Positions 18,012 through 30,233 of a stretch of 64,000 nucleotides of DNA are shown here, one piece after another (positions within the stretch are counted from its first letter, which is position 1; each line of letters opens with the position of its first letter). The stretch spans positions 1,426,001 to 1,490,000 of the forward strand of contig NZ_CP030033.1 of NCBI RefSeq assembly GCF_003611035.1, written 5' to 3'. Under the pieces are notes generated by a model. That model was not told the origin of the DNA and searched no databases. It was given only the letters and a program-made list of their open reading frames with translations. The position numbers were made by a program, and so were the translations under genes. Source of the stretch: Cryobacterium soli (lineage in GTDB: Bacteria; Actinomycetota; Actinomycetes; Actinomycetales; Microbacteriaceae).

Positions 18012-19970
18012 TTACTCGATCGCCGCCGCGAATTGGGAATCGTAGAGGGCCCGGTAGGCGCCGTCAGCGAGCAGGAGCTGGTCGTGGTTGCCCTGCTCCA
18101 CTATGCGGCCGGCCTCCATCACCAGGATCAGGTCGGCATCCCGGATGGTCGACAGGCGGTGCGCGATCACGAAGCTCGTGCGGTCGGCCCGCAGCGCGCT
18201 CATAGCGTGCTGCACGAGCACCTCGGTGCGGGTGTCGACCGAGCTGGTGGCCTCGTCGAGGATCAGCACGCTCGGCCGGGCCAGGAACGCCCGGGCGATG
18301 GTGAGCAGCTGCTTCTCCCCCGCGCTGACGTTGCCGCCCTCGTCGTCGAGCACGGTGTCGTAGCCCTCCGGCAGCGAGTGCACGAACCGGTCCACGTAGG
18401 TGGCCTTCGCCGCCTCGAGGATCTGCTCCTCGGTGGCGTCCGGTCGCCCGTAGGCGATGTTGTCGCGGATACTGCCGCCGAACAGCCAGGTGTCCTGCAG
18501 CACCATACCCATCCGGCTGCGCAGGTCGTTGCGGGTCATCTTCGAGATGTCCACGCCGTCCAGGGTGATCCGGCCGGCGCCGATCTCGTAGAAGCGCATC
18601 ATGAGGTTCACCAGGGTGGTCTTACCTGCCCCGGTGGGGCCCACGATCGCAACGGTCTGGCCGGGTTCGGCCACCAGGTTGAGGTTCTCGATGAGCGGCT
18701 TGTCCGGGCTGTAGCTGAACGACACGTTCTCGAACACCAGGCGCCCGTGCGTCTCGACGGGGGTCTCTGCGGGCTCCTCGTCGGGCGTCTGCTCGTCGGC
18801 ATCCAGCAGCTCGAACACCCGCTCGGCGCTGGCCACACCGGACTGCAGCAGGTTGGCCATGGAGCCCAGCTGCGCGAGCGGCTGGGTGAACTGGCGGGAG
18901 TACTGGATGAACGCCTGCACGTCACCGAGCTGCATGGCGCCGGAGGCCACCTGCAGACCGCCGACGACGGCGATGCCGACGTAGACCAGGTTGCCGATGA
19001 AGGTCATCGCGGGCATGATCATGCCGCTGACGAACTGGGCACCGAAGCTGGCCTCGTAGAGTTCGGCGTTCTTGGCGGTGAAGCGCTGCTCCACCTCCTT
19101 CTGGCGGCCGAAGACCTTCACCAGGGCGTGACCGGAGAAGGTCTCCTCGATCTGGCCGTTCAACTCGCCCGTGTGGGTCCACTGCGCCACGAAGAGCTTC
19201 TGCGAGCGCTTGGCGATGAGCACGGTGGTCACCAGGGTCAGCGGCACCGTCACGAGTGCGATCACAGCGAGCAGCGGCGAGAGCAGGAGCATCATCACGA
19301 TCACGCCCACCACGGTGAGCAGCGACGTGACGACCTGGCTGAGCGACTGCTGCAGGCTCTGCGAGATGTTGTCGACGTCGTTGGTCACCCTGCTGAGCAG
19401 CTCGCCGCGCTTGACGGTGTCGAAGTAGCCCAGCGGCAGGCGGTTGATCTTCGCCTCGATCTCTTCGCGCAGCCGGTAGACGGTGCGCTGCACGACGGCG
19501 TTGAGCACCAGGGCCTGCAGCCAGCTGAACACGGAGGCGAGGATGTACAGCGCCAGCACCCAGAACAGAACGCTGGACAGCGCCGCGAAGTCGATGCCGA
19601 GGCCCGGCGTGAGCGTCATGGCGCTGAGCATGTCGGCCTTGGCCGTGTCGCCGGATGCGTTCAGCCCGGCGATGATCTCGGCCTGCGTCATGCCGGCGGG
19701 GAGCGTCTTGGACACGATGCCGGAGAAGATCAGGTTGGTGCCCTCGCCGAGCAGGCGCGGGCCGATCACCGAGAAGGTGACGCTGACCACGGCGAGCACC
19801 AGCACGAGGACCAGCCAGAGCCGTTCGGGGTGGAGCTTGCCGATCAGGCGTTTGGCGCTCGGGCCGAAGTTCATGGCCTTCTCGGCGGGCATGTTCATGC
19901 CGCCGAAGGGCCCGCCGCCGCGCGGCGGCCGGGCGGGAACCTTCACGTCGTCGTCGGTGCTGTCGCTCAT
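18012..19970 (-). CDS. ABC exporter subunit with consensus catalytic Walker B, fused TMD-NBD
   Basis: A 652-residue half-transporter. An N-terminal Pro/Gly-rich tail is followed by a six-helix exporter membrane domain and a nucleotide-binding domain. Walker A is GPTGAGKTT, the signature is NVSAGEKQL, and Walker B is VLILDEATSSVD with the catalytic Glu. The signature departs from LSGGQ. The partner encoded next door lacks the catalytic Glu, so together they fit a heterodimeric exporter with one active and one degenerate ATP site. Substrate cannot be read from sequence; lipids, peptides and drugs are all moved by relatives. The start overlaps the partner stop by 4 bases. Confidence 0.93.
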   Translation of the reverse strand: MSDSTDDDVKVPARPPRGGGPFGGMNMPAEKAMNFGPSAKRLIGKLHPERLWLVLVLVLAVVSVTFSVIGPRLLGEGTNLIFSGIVSKTLPAGMTQAEIIAGLNASGDTAKADMLSAMTLTPGLGIDFAALSSVLFWVLALYILASVFSWLQALVLNAVVQRTVYRLREEIEAKINRLPLGYFDTVKRGELLSRVTNDVDNISQSLQQSLSQVVTSLLTVVGVIVMMLLLSPLLAVIALVTVPLTLVTTVLIAKRSQKLFVAQWTHTGELNGQIEETFSGHALVKVFGRQKEVEQRFTAKNAELYEASFGAQFVSGMIMPAMTFIGNLVYVGIAVVGGLQVASGAMQLGDVQAFIQYSRQFTQPLAQLGSMANLLQSGVASAERVFELLDADEQTPDEEPAETPVETHGRLVFENVSFSYSPDKPLIENLNLVAEPGQTVAIVGPTGAGKTTLVNLMMRFYEIGAGRITLDGVDISKMTRNDLRSRMGMVLQDTWLFGGSIRDNIAYGRPDATEEQILEAAKATYVDRFVHSLPEGYDTVLDDEGGNVSAGEKQLLTIARAFLARPSVLILDEATSSVDTRTEVLVQHAMSALRADRTSFVIAHRLSTIRDADLILVMEAGRIVEQGNHDQLLLADGAYRALYDSQFAAAIE

Positions 19971-21700
19971 TTGGTGGCCTCCGCTGCCAGCTGGGATGCC
20001 GCAATTTCCTGATACGTGGTCGAGGTCTCCAGGAGCTCCTCGTGGGTGCCGCTGGCGACGATCCGGCCGTCTTCGACGACGAGGATCTGGTCGGCGTCGA
20101 TGATCGTCGACACCCGCTGGGCGACGATGATCATGGTGGCGTCGGAGACGTCCTCGGCAAGCGCCGCGCGCAGCCGGGAGTCGGTGGCGAGGTCGAGGGC
20201 CGAGAAGGAGTCGTCGAAGATGTACAGCTCCGGTCGTTTCACGAGCGCCCGGGCGATGGCGAGACGTTGCCGCTGCCCGCCGGACACGTTGGTGCCGCCC
20301 TGCGAGATCGGGGCGTCGAGGCCGCCCTCCAGCTTCTCGACGAAGTCTCGCGCCTGCGCGGTCTCCAGCGCCTGCCAGATCTCCGCCTCCGACGCATCAG
20401 GCTTGCCGTAGAGCAGGTTGCTGCGCACGGTGCCGGAGAACAGGTAGGGCTTCTGCGGCACCAGGCCGATGTGCCCCCAGAGCAGGTCGGGGTTGAGCTC
20501 GCGCACGTCGACGCCGTCGAAGAGCACGGTGCCGCTGGTGGCGTCGAACAGGCGCGGCATCAGGTTCACCAGGGTGGTCTTGCCCGAGCCGGTGCTGCCG
20601 ATGATCGCGGTGGTGTAGCCGGGGCGGGCCACGAAGCTGATGTCGCTGAGCACGGGCTGCTCGGCGCCCGGGTAGGCGAAGCCCACCCCGCGCAGCTCGA
20701 GTTCGCCGCGCCCGATCGTCTCGTTCACCGGGTTCGCCGGCGGCCGCACGCTGGACGGTGTCTCGAGGACCTCGCCGATGCGGTCGGCCGAGACCGTGGC
20801 CCGCGGGATCATCACGGCCATGAAGGTGGCCATCATCACGGCCATCAGGATCTGCATGAGGTAGCTGAGGAACGCGATCAGGGTCCCCACCTGCATCGAC
20901 CCGTCTTCGATGCGGAACGCGCCGAACCAGATCACGGCCACGCTGGAGACGTTGAGCACCAGCATGACGACCGGGAACATCAGCGCCATCAGCCGGCCGG
21001 CCTGCAGGGCGGTTGCGGTGACATCCGTGTTGGCCTGGCCGAACCGGCGGGTCTCCACGTCTTCGCGTACGAACGCGCGCACCACACGGATGCCGGTGAG
21101 CTGTTCGCGCAGCACCCGGTTGACGGTGTCGATGCGCACCTGCATGACGCGGAACAACGGCACCATGCGCACGATGATGAGTCCGACGGCCACCAGCAGA
21201 ACGGGCACGCTGACCGCGATCAGCCAGGACAGCTCGAGGTCCTGGCGCATGGCCATGATGATGCCGCCGACGCAGAGGATCGGTGCGGAGACCAGCAGGG
21301 TGCACGTGGTGAGCACCAGCATCTGCACCTGCTGCACGTCGTTGGTGGAGCGGGTGATCAGCGACGGGGCGCCGAACCGGCTGACCTCCTGCTCGGAGAA
21401 CTCACCCACCCGGGTGAACACCGCGCCACGCAGGTCACGGCCGAGGGCCATGGCCGCCTTGGCGCCGAAGTACACCGCGATGATGGCGCAGATGATCTGA
21501 CCGAGGGTGATCAGCAGCATCACCCCGCCGACGCGCATGATGTACCCGGTGTCGCCCGTCGCAACACCCTCATCGATGATGTCGGCGTTCAGCGAGGGCA
21601 GGTAGAGCGACGCTATCGACTGGGCGAGTTGGAACACGACGACCGCGACCAGCAGCCGCCAATGCGGCCGCAGGTAGCGTACGAGCAATTTCCAGAGCAT
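19967..21700 (-). CDS. ABC exporter subunit with degenerate Walker B, fused TMD-NBD
   Basis: A 577-residue half-transporter with a six-helix membrane domain (YLRPHWRLLVAVVVFQLAQSI at the start) and a nucleotide-binding domain. Walker A is GSTGSGKTT and the signature is NVSGGQRQRL. Walker B is LYIFDDSFSALD, with Asp where the catalytic Glu normally stands. This is the pattern of the non-hydrolysing site in TM287/288-type heterodimers. It precedes and overlaps its partner gene by 4 bases, so equal synthesis is likely. Confidence 0.93.
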   Translation of the reverse strand: MLWKLLVRYLRPHWRLLVAVVVFQLAQSIASLYLPSLNADIIDEGVATGDTGYIMRVGGVMLLITLGQIICAIIAVYFGAKAAMALGRDLRGAVFTRVGEFSEQEVSRFGAPSLITRSTNDVQQVQMLVLTTCTLLVSAPILCVGGIIMAMRQDLELSWLIAVSVPVLLVAVGLIIVRMVPLFRVMQVRIDTVNRVLREQLTGIRVVRAFVREDVETRRFGQANTDVTATALQAGRLMALMFPVVMLVLNVSSVAVIWFGAFRIEDGSMQVGTLIAFLSYLMQILMAVMMATFMAVMIPRATVSADRIGEVLETPSSVRPPANPVNETIGRGELELRGVGFAYPGAEQPVLSDISFVARPGYTTAIIGSTGSGKTTLVNLMPRLFDATSGTVLFDGVDVRELNPDLLWGHIGLVPQKPYLFSGTVRSNLLYGKPDASEAEIWQALETAQARDFVEKLEGGLDAPISQGGTNVSGGQRQRLAIARALVKRPELYIFDDSFSALDLATDSRLRAALAEDVSDATMIIVAQRVSTIIDADQILVVEDGRIVASGTHEELLETSTTYQEIAASQLAAEATK

Positions 21701-21711
21701 CCGGTGTCCTT

Positions 21712-21758
21712 GGTGTGGGGTGGAGCGAGGTGTGAATGGAGCGGGTGTGGGTGGAGCG
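21712..21758. repeat. Three tandem 15-16 bp repeats
   Basis: Three adjacent copies of GGTGTGnnTGGAGCG (21712-21727, 21729-21743, 21744-21758) fill most of the 84 bp between the aldo/keto reductase and the ABC genes. They could be a regulator binding array for the ABC operon or slipped-strand duplications. Confidence 0.6.
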
Positions 21759-21784
21759 TCGGGGTGAAGCCGGGTGCGGGCAGG

Positions 21785-22747
21785 TCAGGCGAAGAGGGCC
21801 GAGATGTAGGCGACATCCTCGTCGGTGGGCCGCCAGCTGGTGGCGGCCTCGGCGTTCTGCACGATCTGGTCGGGTTTGGTGGCCCCGGCGATCACACTCG
21901 TGAGGCCGGGCTGGGCCAGCAGCCAGGCCAGCGTCGCGGCGAGCATGGTGACGCCGCGGTCGTCGCAGAACTGCTGGTACCGCTCGATGGTGTCCCAGGG
22001 GGCGTCGTCGAGCAGGTGCCGGCGCACCATCATAATCCTGCTGTCGGCCGGCCCGCCGTCGCGGTTGAACTTGCCGGTGAACAGGCCGTTGTAGAGCGGG
22101 AAGAACGGCAGGAAGCCCAGGCCGTAGGCGTTCACGGCGGGCAGCACCTCTTCCTCGGCTTCACGCACGAGCAGGCTGTACTCGTTCTGCGCCGAGATGA
22201 ACGCCGGATGCCCGCCGGCGCGCGCGGTGAACTCGGCCTCGGCGATCTGCCAACCGGCCAGGTTGGAGTGGCCGATGTAGCGGATCTTGCCCTCGCGGAT
22301 GAGGTCGTCAAGCACCGACAGGGTCTCCTCGATGGGCGTGTTGGGGTCGGGTCGGTGCAGCTGATACAGGTCGATCCAGTCGGTCTGCAGCCGGGTCAGC
22401 GACGCCTCGACGGCCAGGCGCACGTAGCGCCGGGAACCGCGGGCGTCCCAGTCCGGCCCGTTCGCACCGCTCATGTCCATGCCGAACTTGGTGGCCAGCA
22501 CGATCTGATCGCGTTTGCCGCGCAGCGAGTGCCCCATCAGGGTCTCGCTGAGGCCCCGCTCAGCGCCGTAGATGTCGGCGGTGTCGAAGAAGGTGACGCC
22601 GGTGTCGATGGCAGCGTCGATGACCAGGGAGGTTCCCGCCTGGGTCTCGGTGGTCGTGCCCGACCGCCCGAAGTTGTTGCAGCCGAGCCCGATAGTCGAA
22701 ACGACGAGTCCGGAGTTGCCGAGAGTGCGATAGTCGATCTGAGCCAT
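21785..22747 (-). CDS. Aldo/keto reductase
   Basis: A 320-residue NAD(P)H-dependent oxidoreductase with the AKR barrel. The catalytic tetrad is visible: Asp in FFDTADIYG, Tyr in the same segment, Lys in VLATKFG, and His in DLYQLHRPD. The C-terminal cofactor-binding segment SVIAGATKPDQIVQNAEA is also present. Substrates are aldehydes or ketones; the specific one is not evident. It is transcribed towards the ABC genes and diverges from the ogt-tag pair. Confidence 0.93.
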   Translation of the reverse strand: MAQIDYRTLGNSGLVVSTIGLGCNNFGRSGTTTETQAGTSLVIDAAIDTGVTFFDTADIYGAERGLSETLMGHSLRGKRDQIVLATKFGMDMSGANGPDWDARGSRRYVRLAVEASLTRLQTDWIDLYQLHRPDPNTPIEETLSVLDDLIREGKIRYIGHSNLAGWQIAEAEFTARAGGHPAFISAQNEYSLLVREAEEEVLPAVNAYGLGFLPFFPLYNGLFTGKFNRDGGPADSRIMMVRRHLLDDAPWDTIERYQQFCDDRGVTMLAATLAWLLAQPGLTSVIAGATKPDQIVQNAEAATSWRPTDEDVAYISALFA

Positions 22748-22867
22748 TGCTCCAGACTATTCCTCTCCGGCGCCAGAATGAGGGCCTTCCGCCCCTCCTC
22801 CACAGCCCGCCGTCCGGCCGGAAATTCCAGTGTCCGAAATCCGCCGGTTCCGCCCGGGCCCGCCGAC

Positions 22868-22873
22868 TACAGT
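22868..22873 (+). promoter_or_regulatory. -10 element of ogt
   Basis: TACAGT ends six bases before the ATG at 22880, so the predicted transcript starts at the start codon. No ribosome site is seen. Confidence 0.4.
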
Positions 22874-22879
22874 CGCAGT

Positions 22880-23385
22880 ATGAGCAGCCCAACCCTCCTT
22901 CCCCCGAACCTGATTCGCCTCTCGAGTCCGCTCGGCGACCTCGAACTCACCGGCGACGACCGCGAGGTCTGGTCGTTGGCCATCGTGCGGAACGGCCACC
23001 TGCCTTTCGAGGGTCTCCCCGAGGCCCCCAACCCGTTGTTGCGCCGCGCGGCCGCACAGCTCACCGAGTACTTCGCGGGCGCGCGGACCGACTTCGACGT
23101 GCCCGTGCGGCTGTCCCGCGGCACCGAGTTCCAGCGGAGCGTCTGGCAGGGGTTGGCCTCGATTCCGTTCGGCGCGCACCTCTCCTACGGCGAGCTGGGC
23201 CGGTCGATCGGCAAGAGCGGAGCCGGCCGCGCGATCGGCGGCGCCGTGGGTGCCAATCCGGCGCCGATCCTGGTCGGCTGCCACCGCGTGCTCGCGTCCA
23301 ACGGACGTATCACGGGCTTCAGCGCCGGCGAGGGCATCCCCACCAAACAGTGGTTGCTGCGGCACGAGAGCATCGAGTACGTCGG

Positions 23386-23389
<4 letters not shown>
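22880..23389 (+). CDS. ogt: Methylated-DNA-protein cysteine methyltransferase
   Basis: A 169-residue suicide alkyltransferase that takes the methyl group from O6-methylguanine (or O4-methylthymine) in DNA onto its own cysteine. The DNA-binding helix GTEFQRSVWQGLASIPFGAH, the Arg/Asn region AGRAIGGAVGANP, and the active-site Cys134 are clear. The active-site motif reads VGCHRVLASNG where the family almost always has PCHRV. The rest of the site is conserved, so activity is likely though perhaps altered. The start at 22880 follows a -10 element in leaderless geometry. The stop overlaps the tag start. Confidence 0.92.
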
Positions 23390-24992
<1,603 letters not shown>

Positions 24993-25748
24993 CTAGGCGT
25001 GCGAGTTCACGACCAGTTCGAGTTCTCCGGGGGCACCGGGCCGGAGAGTGAGGTCGGCGGTCGGGGCCCACTCGAGGAGCTCGTCGACGGCATGGAAATC
25101 CCGTGCGTTCTCGAGCAGGGCACGGGTGAACTCGCCCTTCGCCTTCTTGTTGAAGTGGTTCAGCGCCCGCATCCGGCCGTCGGCGCCCTCTGTGACCACC
25201 CGCAGGAAGTACCGCTGCGGGTGCCCGGCCGCGGAGCCGAGCCCGACGTACCCTTCGGAGCGCAGGTCGAGCAGCAGCCCCTCCGCCGCCTCGAGCACGG
25301 CGGACACGTCGGTGGCCCAATGCTTCTTCAGCGGCAGCGCGGGCAGCCTGGAGTCGTGCGAGAGCCGGTAGGCGGGGACCAGGTCAAGGCCGGCCACGGG
25401 CCCGAGCAACGCGGAGTGCACGAGAAGGTGCCGTCCGGCGAAGGCGCGAGCCTCAGCGGACAGGGTGTCGGCGGCCAGGGCGTCGTAGAGCACGCCGGTG
25501 TAGCGGTCGATGACCGGGGTCGTCGGGGACGAGTCGATGGTGGCGTTCCGCTCGACCTCGGCCAGTTGGGTGCGGCCGAGCTTGAGGGCGCGCACCGTGG
25601 CATCCGGGTCGCCGGCCAGGGCAGTCAGCGCGGTGACCAGAGTGCGGCGGCGGCCGGTCAGCTCGGGGAAGGCCAGCGAGTCGATGTCCAGGGACGCAAA
25701 ACCGCCGCCGGAGCGTTTCGTCTCCGACGGCGGTAGCAATACAAACAC
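24993..25748 (-). CDS. yaaA: YaaA (DUF328/UPF0246) peroxide-stress protein
   Basis: A 251-residue protein starting MFVLLPPSETKRSGGG, the family signature. In E. coli, YaaA limits free iron and oxidative DNA damage during peroxide stress. Further family motifs are LVHSALLGPVAGLDLVPAYRLSHDSRL and the C-terminal HFNKKAKGEFTRAL. It sits between atpC and mdh on the same strand, with 20 bp and 9 bp gaps. Confidence 0.92.
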   Translation of the reverse strand: MFVLLPPSETKRSGGGFASLDIDSLAFPELTGRRRTLVTALTALAGDPDATVRALKLGRTQLAEVERNATIDSSPTTPVIDRYTGVLYDALAADTLSAEARAFAGRHLLVHSALLGPVAGLDLVPAYRLSHDSRLPALPLKKHWATDVSAVLEAAEGLLLDLRSEGYVGLGSAAGHPQRYFLRVVTEGADGRMRALNHFNKKAKGEFTRALLENARDFHAVDELLEWAPTADLTLRPGAPGELELVVNSHA

Positions 25749-25768
25749 AGTGTCCTAGCGGGCAGTTC

Positions 25769-26035
25769 CTAAACGAGTGCGGCCTTGCGGGCCACGATGG
25801 TGATGGTGTCGTTCTCGACCGAGAGGAACCCGTCGGCCGCCTCGGCGACGACCTTGGTGCCGTCCAGCAGGGTCAGACGAACCTCACCGCTGGACAGGAT
25901 GGCCAGCAACGGCTCGTGGCCGGCGAGAATACCGATCTCGCCTTCCACGGTGCGCGCCACGACCATGGTGGCCTCGCCGGACCAGACCTGCTGGTCCGCC
26001 GAGACGACACTCACGGAAAGCGGAGCCGAAGCCAT
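25769..26035 (-). CDS. atpC: ATP synthase F1 epsilon subunit
   Basis: An 88-residue epsilon subunit, the rotor protein that contacts gamma and the c-ring. It has the N-terminal beta-sandwich (VVSADQQVWSGEATMVVARTVEGEIGILAGHEPLLAIL) but almost none of the C-terminal helical hairpin found in E. coli (about 138 residues). Short epsilon subunits are common in Actinobacteria. The ATG at 26035 is 2 bp after the atpD stop and gives the standard MASAPLSVSVVSAD start. Confidence 0.95.
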   Translation of the reverse strand: MASAPLSVSVVSADQQVWSGEATMVVARTVEGEIGILAGHEPLLAILSSGEVRLTLLDGTKVVAEAADGFLSVENDTITIVARKAALV

Positions 26036-26037
26036 GC

Positions 26038-27519
<1,482 letters not shown>

Positions 27520-28419
27520 TTAGTTCTTGGCGGATGAGAGCGCATCGGCCCCACCCACGATCTCGGAAATCTGCTGCGTGATCTCGGTCTGACGCGCGTT
27601 GTTGGACAGCCGCGTGAAGTCCTTGATGAGCTTGTCGGCGTTGTCGCTGGCCGACTTCATCGCCTTCTGTCGGCTGGCGTGCTCGGAAGCGGCGGACTGC
27701 AACATGGCGTTGAAGATGCGGCTTTCGATGTACACCGGCAGCAGGGCGTCGAGAACGGTCTCGGCCTCGGGCTCGAATTCGTAGAGCGGCAGGACGCTGG
27801 CCACGTCGGAGGCTTCGCCTTCGACGACCTCGAGCGGCAGCAGACGAACGACCTCTGGCACCTGGGTGACCATGCTGACGAAGCGGTTGTAGACGATGTG
27901 GATCTCGTCCACGCCACCGTCGTCGGCTCCGCGCAGGAACGCCTCGAGGAGGGCCTCGCCGATCTCCTGCGCCGTGTCGAACACGGGCTGGTCGGTGGCG
28001 CCGGTCCAGGATCGCTCCGAGACACGACGGCGGAAGCTGAAGTACGCGAGCGCCTTGCGGCCGACGAGGTAGTAGACAACGTCCTTGCCCTGGCTGCGCA
28101 GCAGCTCGGTGAGCTGCTCGGCCTCACGGAGGACCTGGGAGCTGAACGCTCCGGCCAGACCGCGGTCCGAGGCGAAGATGACGACCGCGGCGCGGTTGAT
28201 GGTCTCCGGTTCGGTCGTCAGCACGTGCTCGATGTTCGAGTAGGTGGCGACGGCTGAAACGGCGCGCGTGATCGCACGCGAATACGGGGTGGACGCAGCA
28301 ACCCTCGCCTGCGCCTTCTGGATGCGCGAGGCGGAGATCAGCTCCATGGCCCGAGTGATCTTCTTGGTCGTCTGGGCAGATTTGATCTTCTGCCGGTAGA
28401 CCCGAAGTTGCGCTCCCAT
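27520..28419 (-). CDS. atpG: ATP synthase F1 gamma subunit
   Basis: A 299-residue central-stalk subunit. The N-terminal helix [29 protein letters not shown] and the C-terminal helix [32 protein letters not shown] are the coiled-coil shaft. Start is the ATG at 28419, the usual family start; the frame is open further upstream without a family-like sequence. Confidence 0.97.
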   Translation of the reverse strand: MGAQLRVYRQKIKSAQTTKKITRAMELISASRIQKAQARVAASTPYSRAITRAVSAVATYSNIEHVLTTEPETINRAAVVIFASDRGLAGAFSSQVLREAEQLTELLRSQGKDVVYYLVGRKALAYFSFRRRVSERSWTGATDQPVFDTAQEIGEALLEAFLRGADDGGVDEIHIVYNRFVSMVTQVPEVVRLLPLEVVEGEASDVASVLPLYEFEPEAETVLDALLPVYIESRIFNAMLQSAASEHASRQKAMKSASDNADKLIKDFTRLSNNARQTEITQQISEIVGGADALSSAKN

Positions 28420-28468
28420 GTGTCTCCTGTGCTTACTTGTCTGTCGTGTCGGTGGGTGTCGAGCAATC

Positions 28469-28499
28469 CGGTCCGCGCCTCCTGGGGAGGCGCGGACCG
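28469..28499 (-). other. 14-bp perfect hairpin between atpA and atpG
   Basis: CGGTCCGCGCCTCC and its exact inverse flank a 3-base loop (TGG). The stem lies 9 bases after the atpA stop. No T-run follows on the transcribed strand, so it is not a standard intrinsic terminator. It may be an RNA processing or stability element that sets subunit ratios, or a partial attenuator. Confidence 0.7.
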
Positions 28500-28507
28500 T
28501 ACAGCGG

Positions 28508-30145
28508 CTAGCGCTTGTGCTTGACGATCTTTTCCTGGTTGACGTCTTCTGCCTTGGTGGCGACGAACTCTTCGCGGCCGACGGAGGCGAGTGCCTTGCC
28601 CTCACCGGTCTGGAATTCGCGCTTGAAGGTGTCGACGGCCGCGGTGAGCTCGGCGACGGTGTCGTCCGAGAGCACGTTGGTCTCGCGCAGGGTGGTGAGG
28701 ATGCCCGTGTTACGGCCCAGGTAGTCGAGCAGTTCCCGCTCGAAACGCAGGATGTCTTCGAGGGGAACCTCGTCGAGCTTGCCGTTGGTGCCGGCCCAGA
28801 TCGAGACGACCTGGTCCTCGACGGGGTACGGCGAGTACTGGGGCTGCTTGAGCAGCTCGGTCAGGCGGGCGCCACGAGCAAGCTGGCGACGGCTGGCCGG
28901 GTCGAGGTCGGAGGCGAACATGGAGAACGCCTCGAGCGAGCGGTACTGCGCCAGTTCGAGCTTGAGGGTACCGGAGACCTTCTTGATCGACTTGACCTGT
29001 GCGTCACCACCGACTCGGGAGACCGAGATTCCCACGTCGACAGCGGGGCGCTGGTTGGCGTTGAAGAGGTCGGACTGCAGGAAGATCTGGCCGTCGGTGA
29101 TCGAGATCACGTTGGTCGGGATGTACGCGGCGACGTCGTTGGCCTTGGTCTCGATGATCGGGAGTCCGGTCATGGAGCCGGCGCCCAGCTCGTCGGAGAG
29201 CTTGGCGCAACGCTCGAGGAGACGGGAGTGCAGGTAGAACACGTCGCCCGGGTAGGCTTCGCGTCCCGGCGGGCGGCGCAGCAGCAGCGACACGGCACGG
29301 TAGGCCTCGGCCTGCTTGGACAGGTCGTCGAAGATGATGAGGACGTGCTTGCCGGCGTACATCCAGTGCTGGCCGATGGCCGAACCGGTGTACGGGGCGA
29401 GGTACTTGAAGCCGGCCGGGTCGGACGCGGGAGCGGCGACGATGGTCGTGTACTCCATCGCGCCGGCGTCCTCGAGAGCACCCTTCACCGAAGCGATGGT
29501 GGAGCCCTTCTGGCCGATGGCGACGTAGATGCAGCGAACCTGCTTGTTCGTGTCGCCGGACTCCCAGTTGGCCTTCTGGTTGATGATGGTGTCCACCGCG
29601 ATAGCGGTCTTACCGGTCTGGCGGTCACCGATGATCAGCTGGCGCTGGCCACGGCCGATCGGGATCATGGCGTCGATGGCCTTGATGCCGGTCTGCATCG
29701 GCTCGTGCACGCTCTTGCGGTGCATGACGCCGGGCGCCTGAAGCTCGAGGGCGCGGCGGCCTTCGGTCTTGATCTCGCCGAGACCGTCGATGGGGGCGCC
29801 GAGCGGGTCGACGACGCGGCCGAGGTAGCCATCGCCGACGGGCACGGAAAGGACCTCGCCGGTGCGGTACACCTCCATGCCTTCGACGATGCCGGCGAAC
29901 TCGCCGAGGACGACGACACCGATCTCGTCTTCGTCGAGGTTCAGCGCGAGGCCCAGGGTGCCGTCGGCGAACTTGATGAGTTCGTTGGCCATGACGCCGG
30001 GGAGACCCTCAACGTGGGCGATGCCATCGCCCGCGGTGGTGACGTAGCCGACCTCGGTCGTTGCGGTCTTGTTCGGCTCGTAGGACTTGACGAAGTCCTG
30101 GAGAGCGTCACGGATCTCATCGGGGCTGATCGTTAGTTCTGCCAT
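28508..30145 (-). CDS. atpA: ATP synthase F1 alpha subunit
   Basis: A 545-residue regulatory subunit. The Walker A loop is GDRQTGKTA near residue 171, and the C-terminal helical domain starts near residue 385. The catalytic Arg finger lies in the [12 protein letters not shown] segment. Two ATGs are adjacent; the second (30145) has the better spacing to AAGGGA. A small hairpin (CTGTAC, 4 bases, GTACAG; 30159-30174) lies just upstream of the ribosome site. The C-terminal tail is longer than in E. coli, as in other Actinobacteria. Confidence 0.97.
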   Translation of the reverse strand: MAELTISPDEIRDALQDFVKSYEPNKTATTEVGYVTTAGDGIAHVEGLPGVMANELIKFADGTLGLALNLDEDEIGVVVLGEFAGIVEGMEVYRTGEVLSVPVGDGYLGRVVDPLGAPIDGLGEIKTEGRRALELQAPGVMHRKSVHEPMQTGIKAIDAMIPIGRGQRQLIIGDRQTGKTAIAVDTIINQKANWESGDTNKQVRCIYVAIGQKGSTIASVKGALEDAGAMEYTTIVAAPASDPAGFKYLAPYTGSAIGQHWMYAGKHVLIIFDDLSKQAEAYRAVSLLLRRPPGREAYPGDVFYLHSRLLERCAKLSDELGAGSMTGLPIIETKANDVAAYIPTNVISITDGQIFLQSDLFNANQRPAVDVGISVSRVGGDAQVKSIKKVSGTLKLELAQYRSLEAFSMFASDLDPASRRQLARGARLTELLKQPQYSPYPVEDQVVSIWAGTNGKLDEVPLEDILRFERELLDYLGRNTGILTTLRETNVLSDDTVAELTAAVDTFKREFQTGEGKALASVGREEFVATKAEDVNQEKIVKHKR

Positions 30146-30233
30146 CATCTTCCCTTTTCTGTACAGCAGTACAGGCTTTGTCTTTTCGACACGTTACCGT
30201 CTCGAGGTTTGTGTGTTCTGGGAAACCCGAAGG

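Noticed and set aside
17946..20012. Plus-strand open frame of 688 codons opposite the ABC subunit
   Set aside because: His/Gln/Glu/Asp-rich shadow; the minus strand has a complete ABC protein with all motifs.
30200..30215. GTCTCGAGG in the atpH-atpA gap as a stray array half-site
   Set aside because: An isolated 9-base match with no core palindrome.
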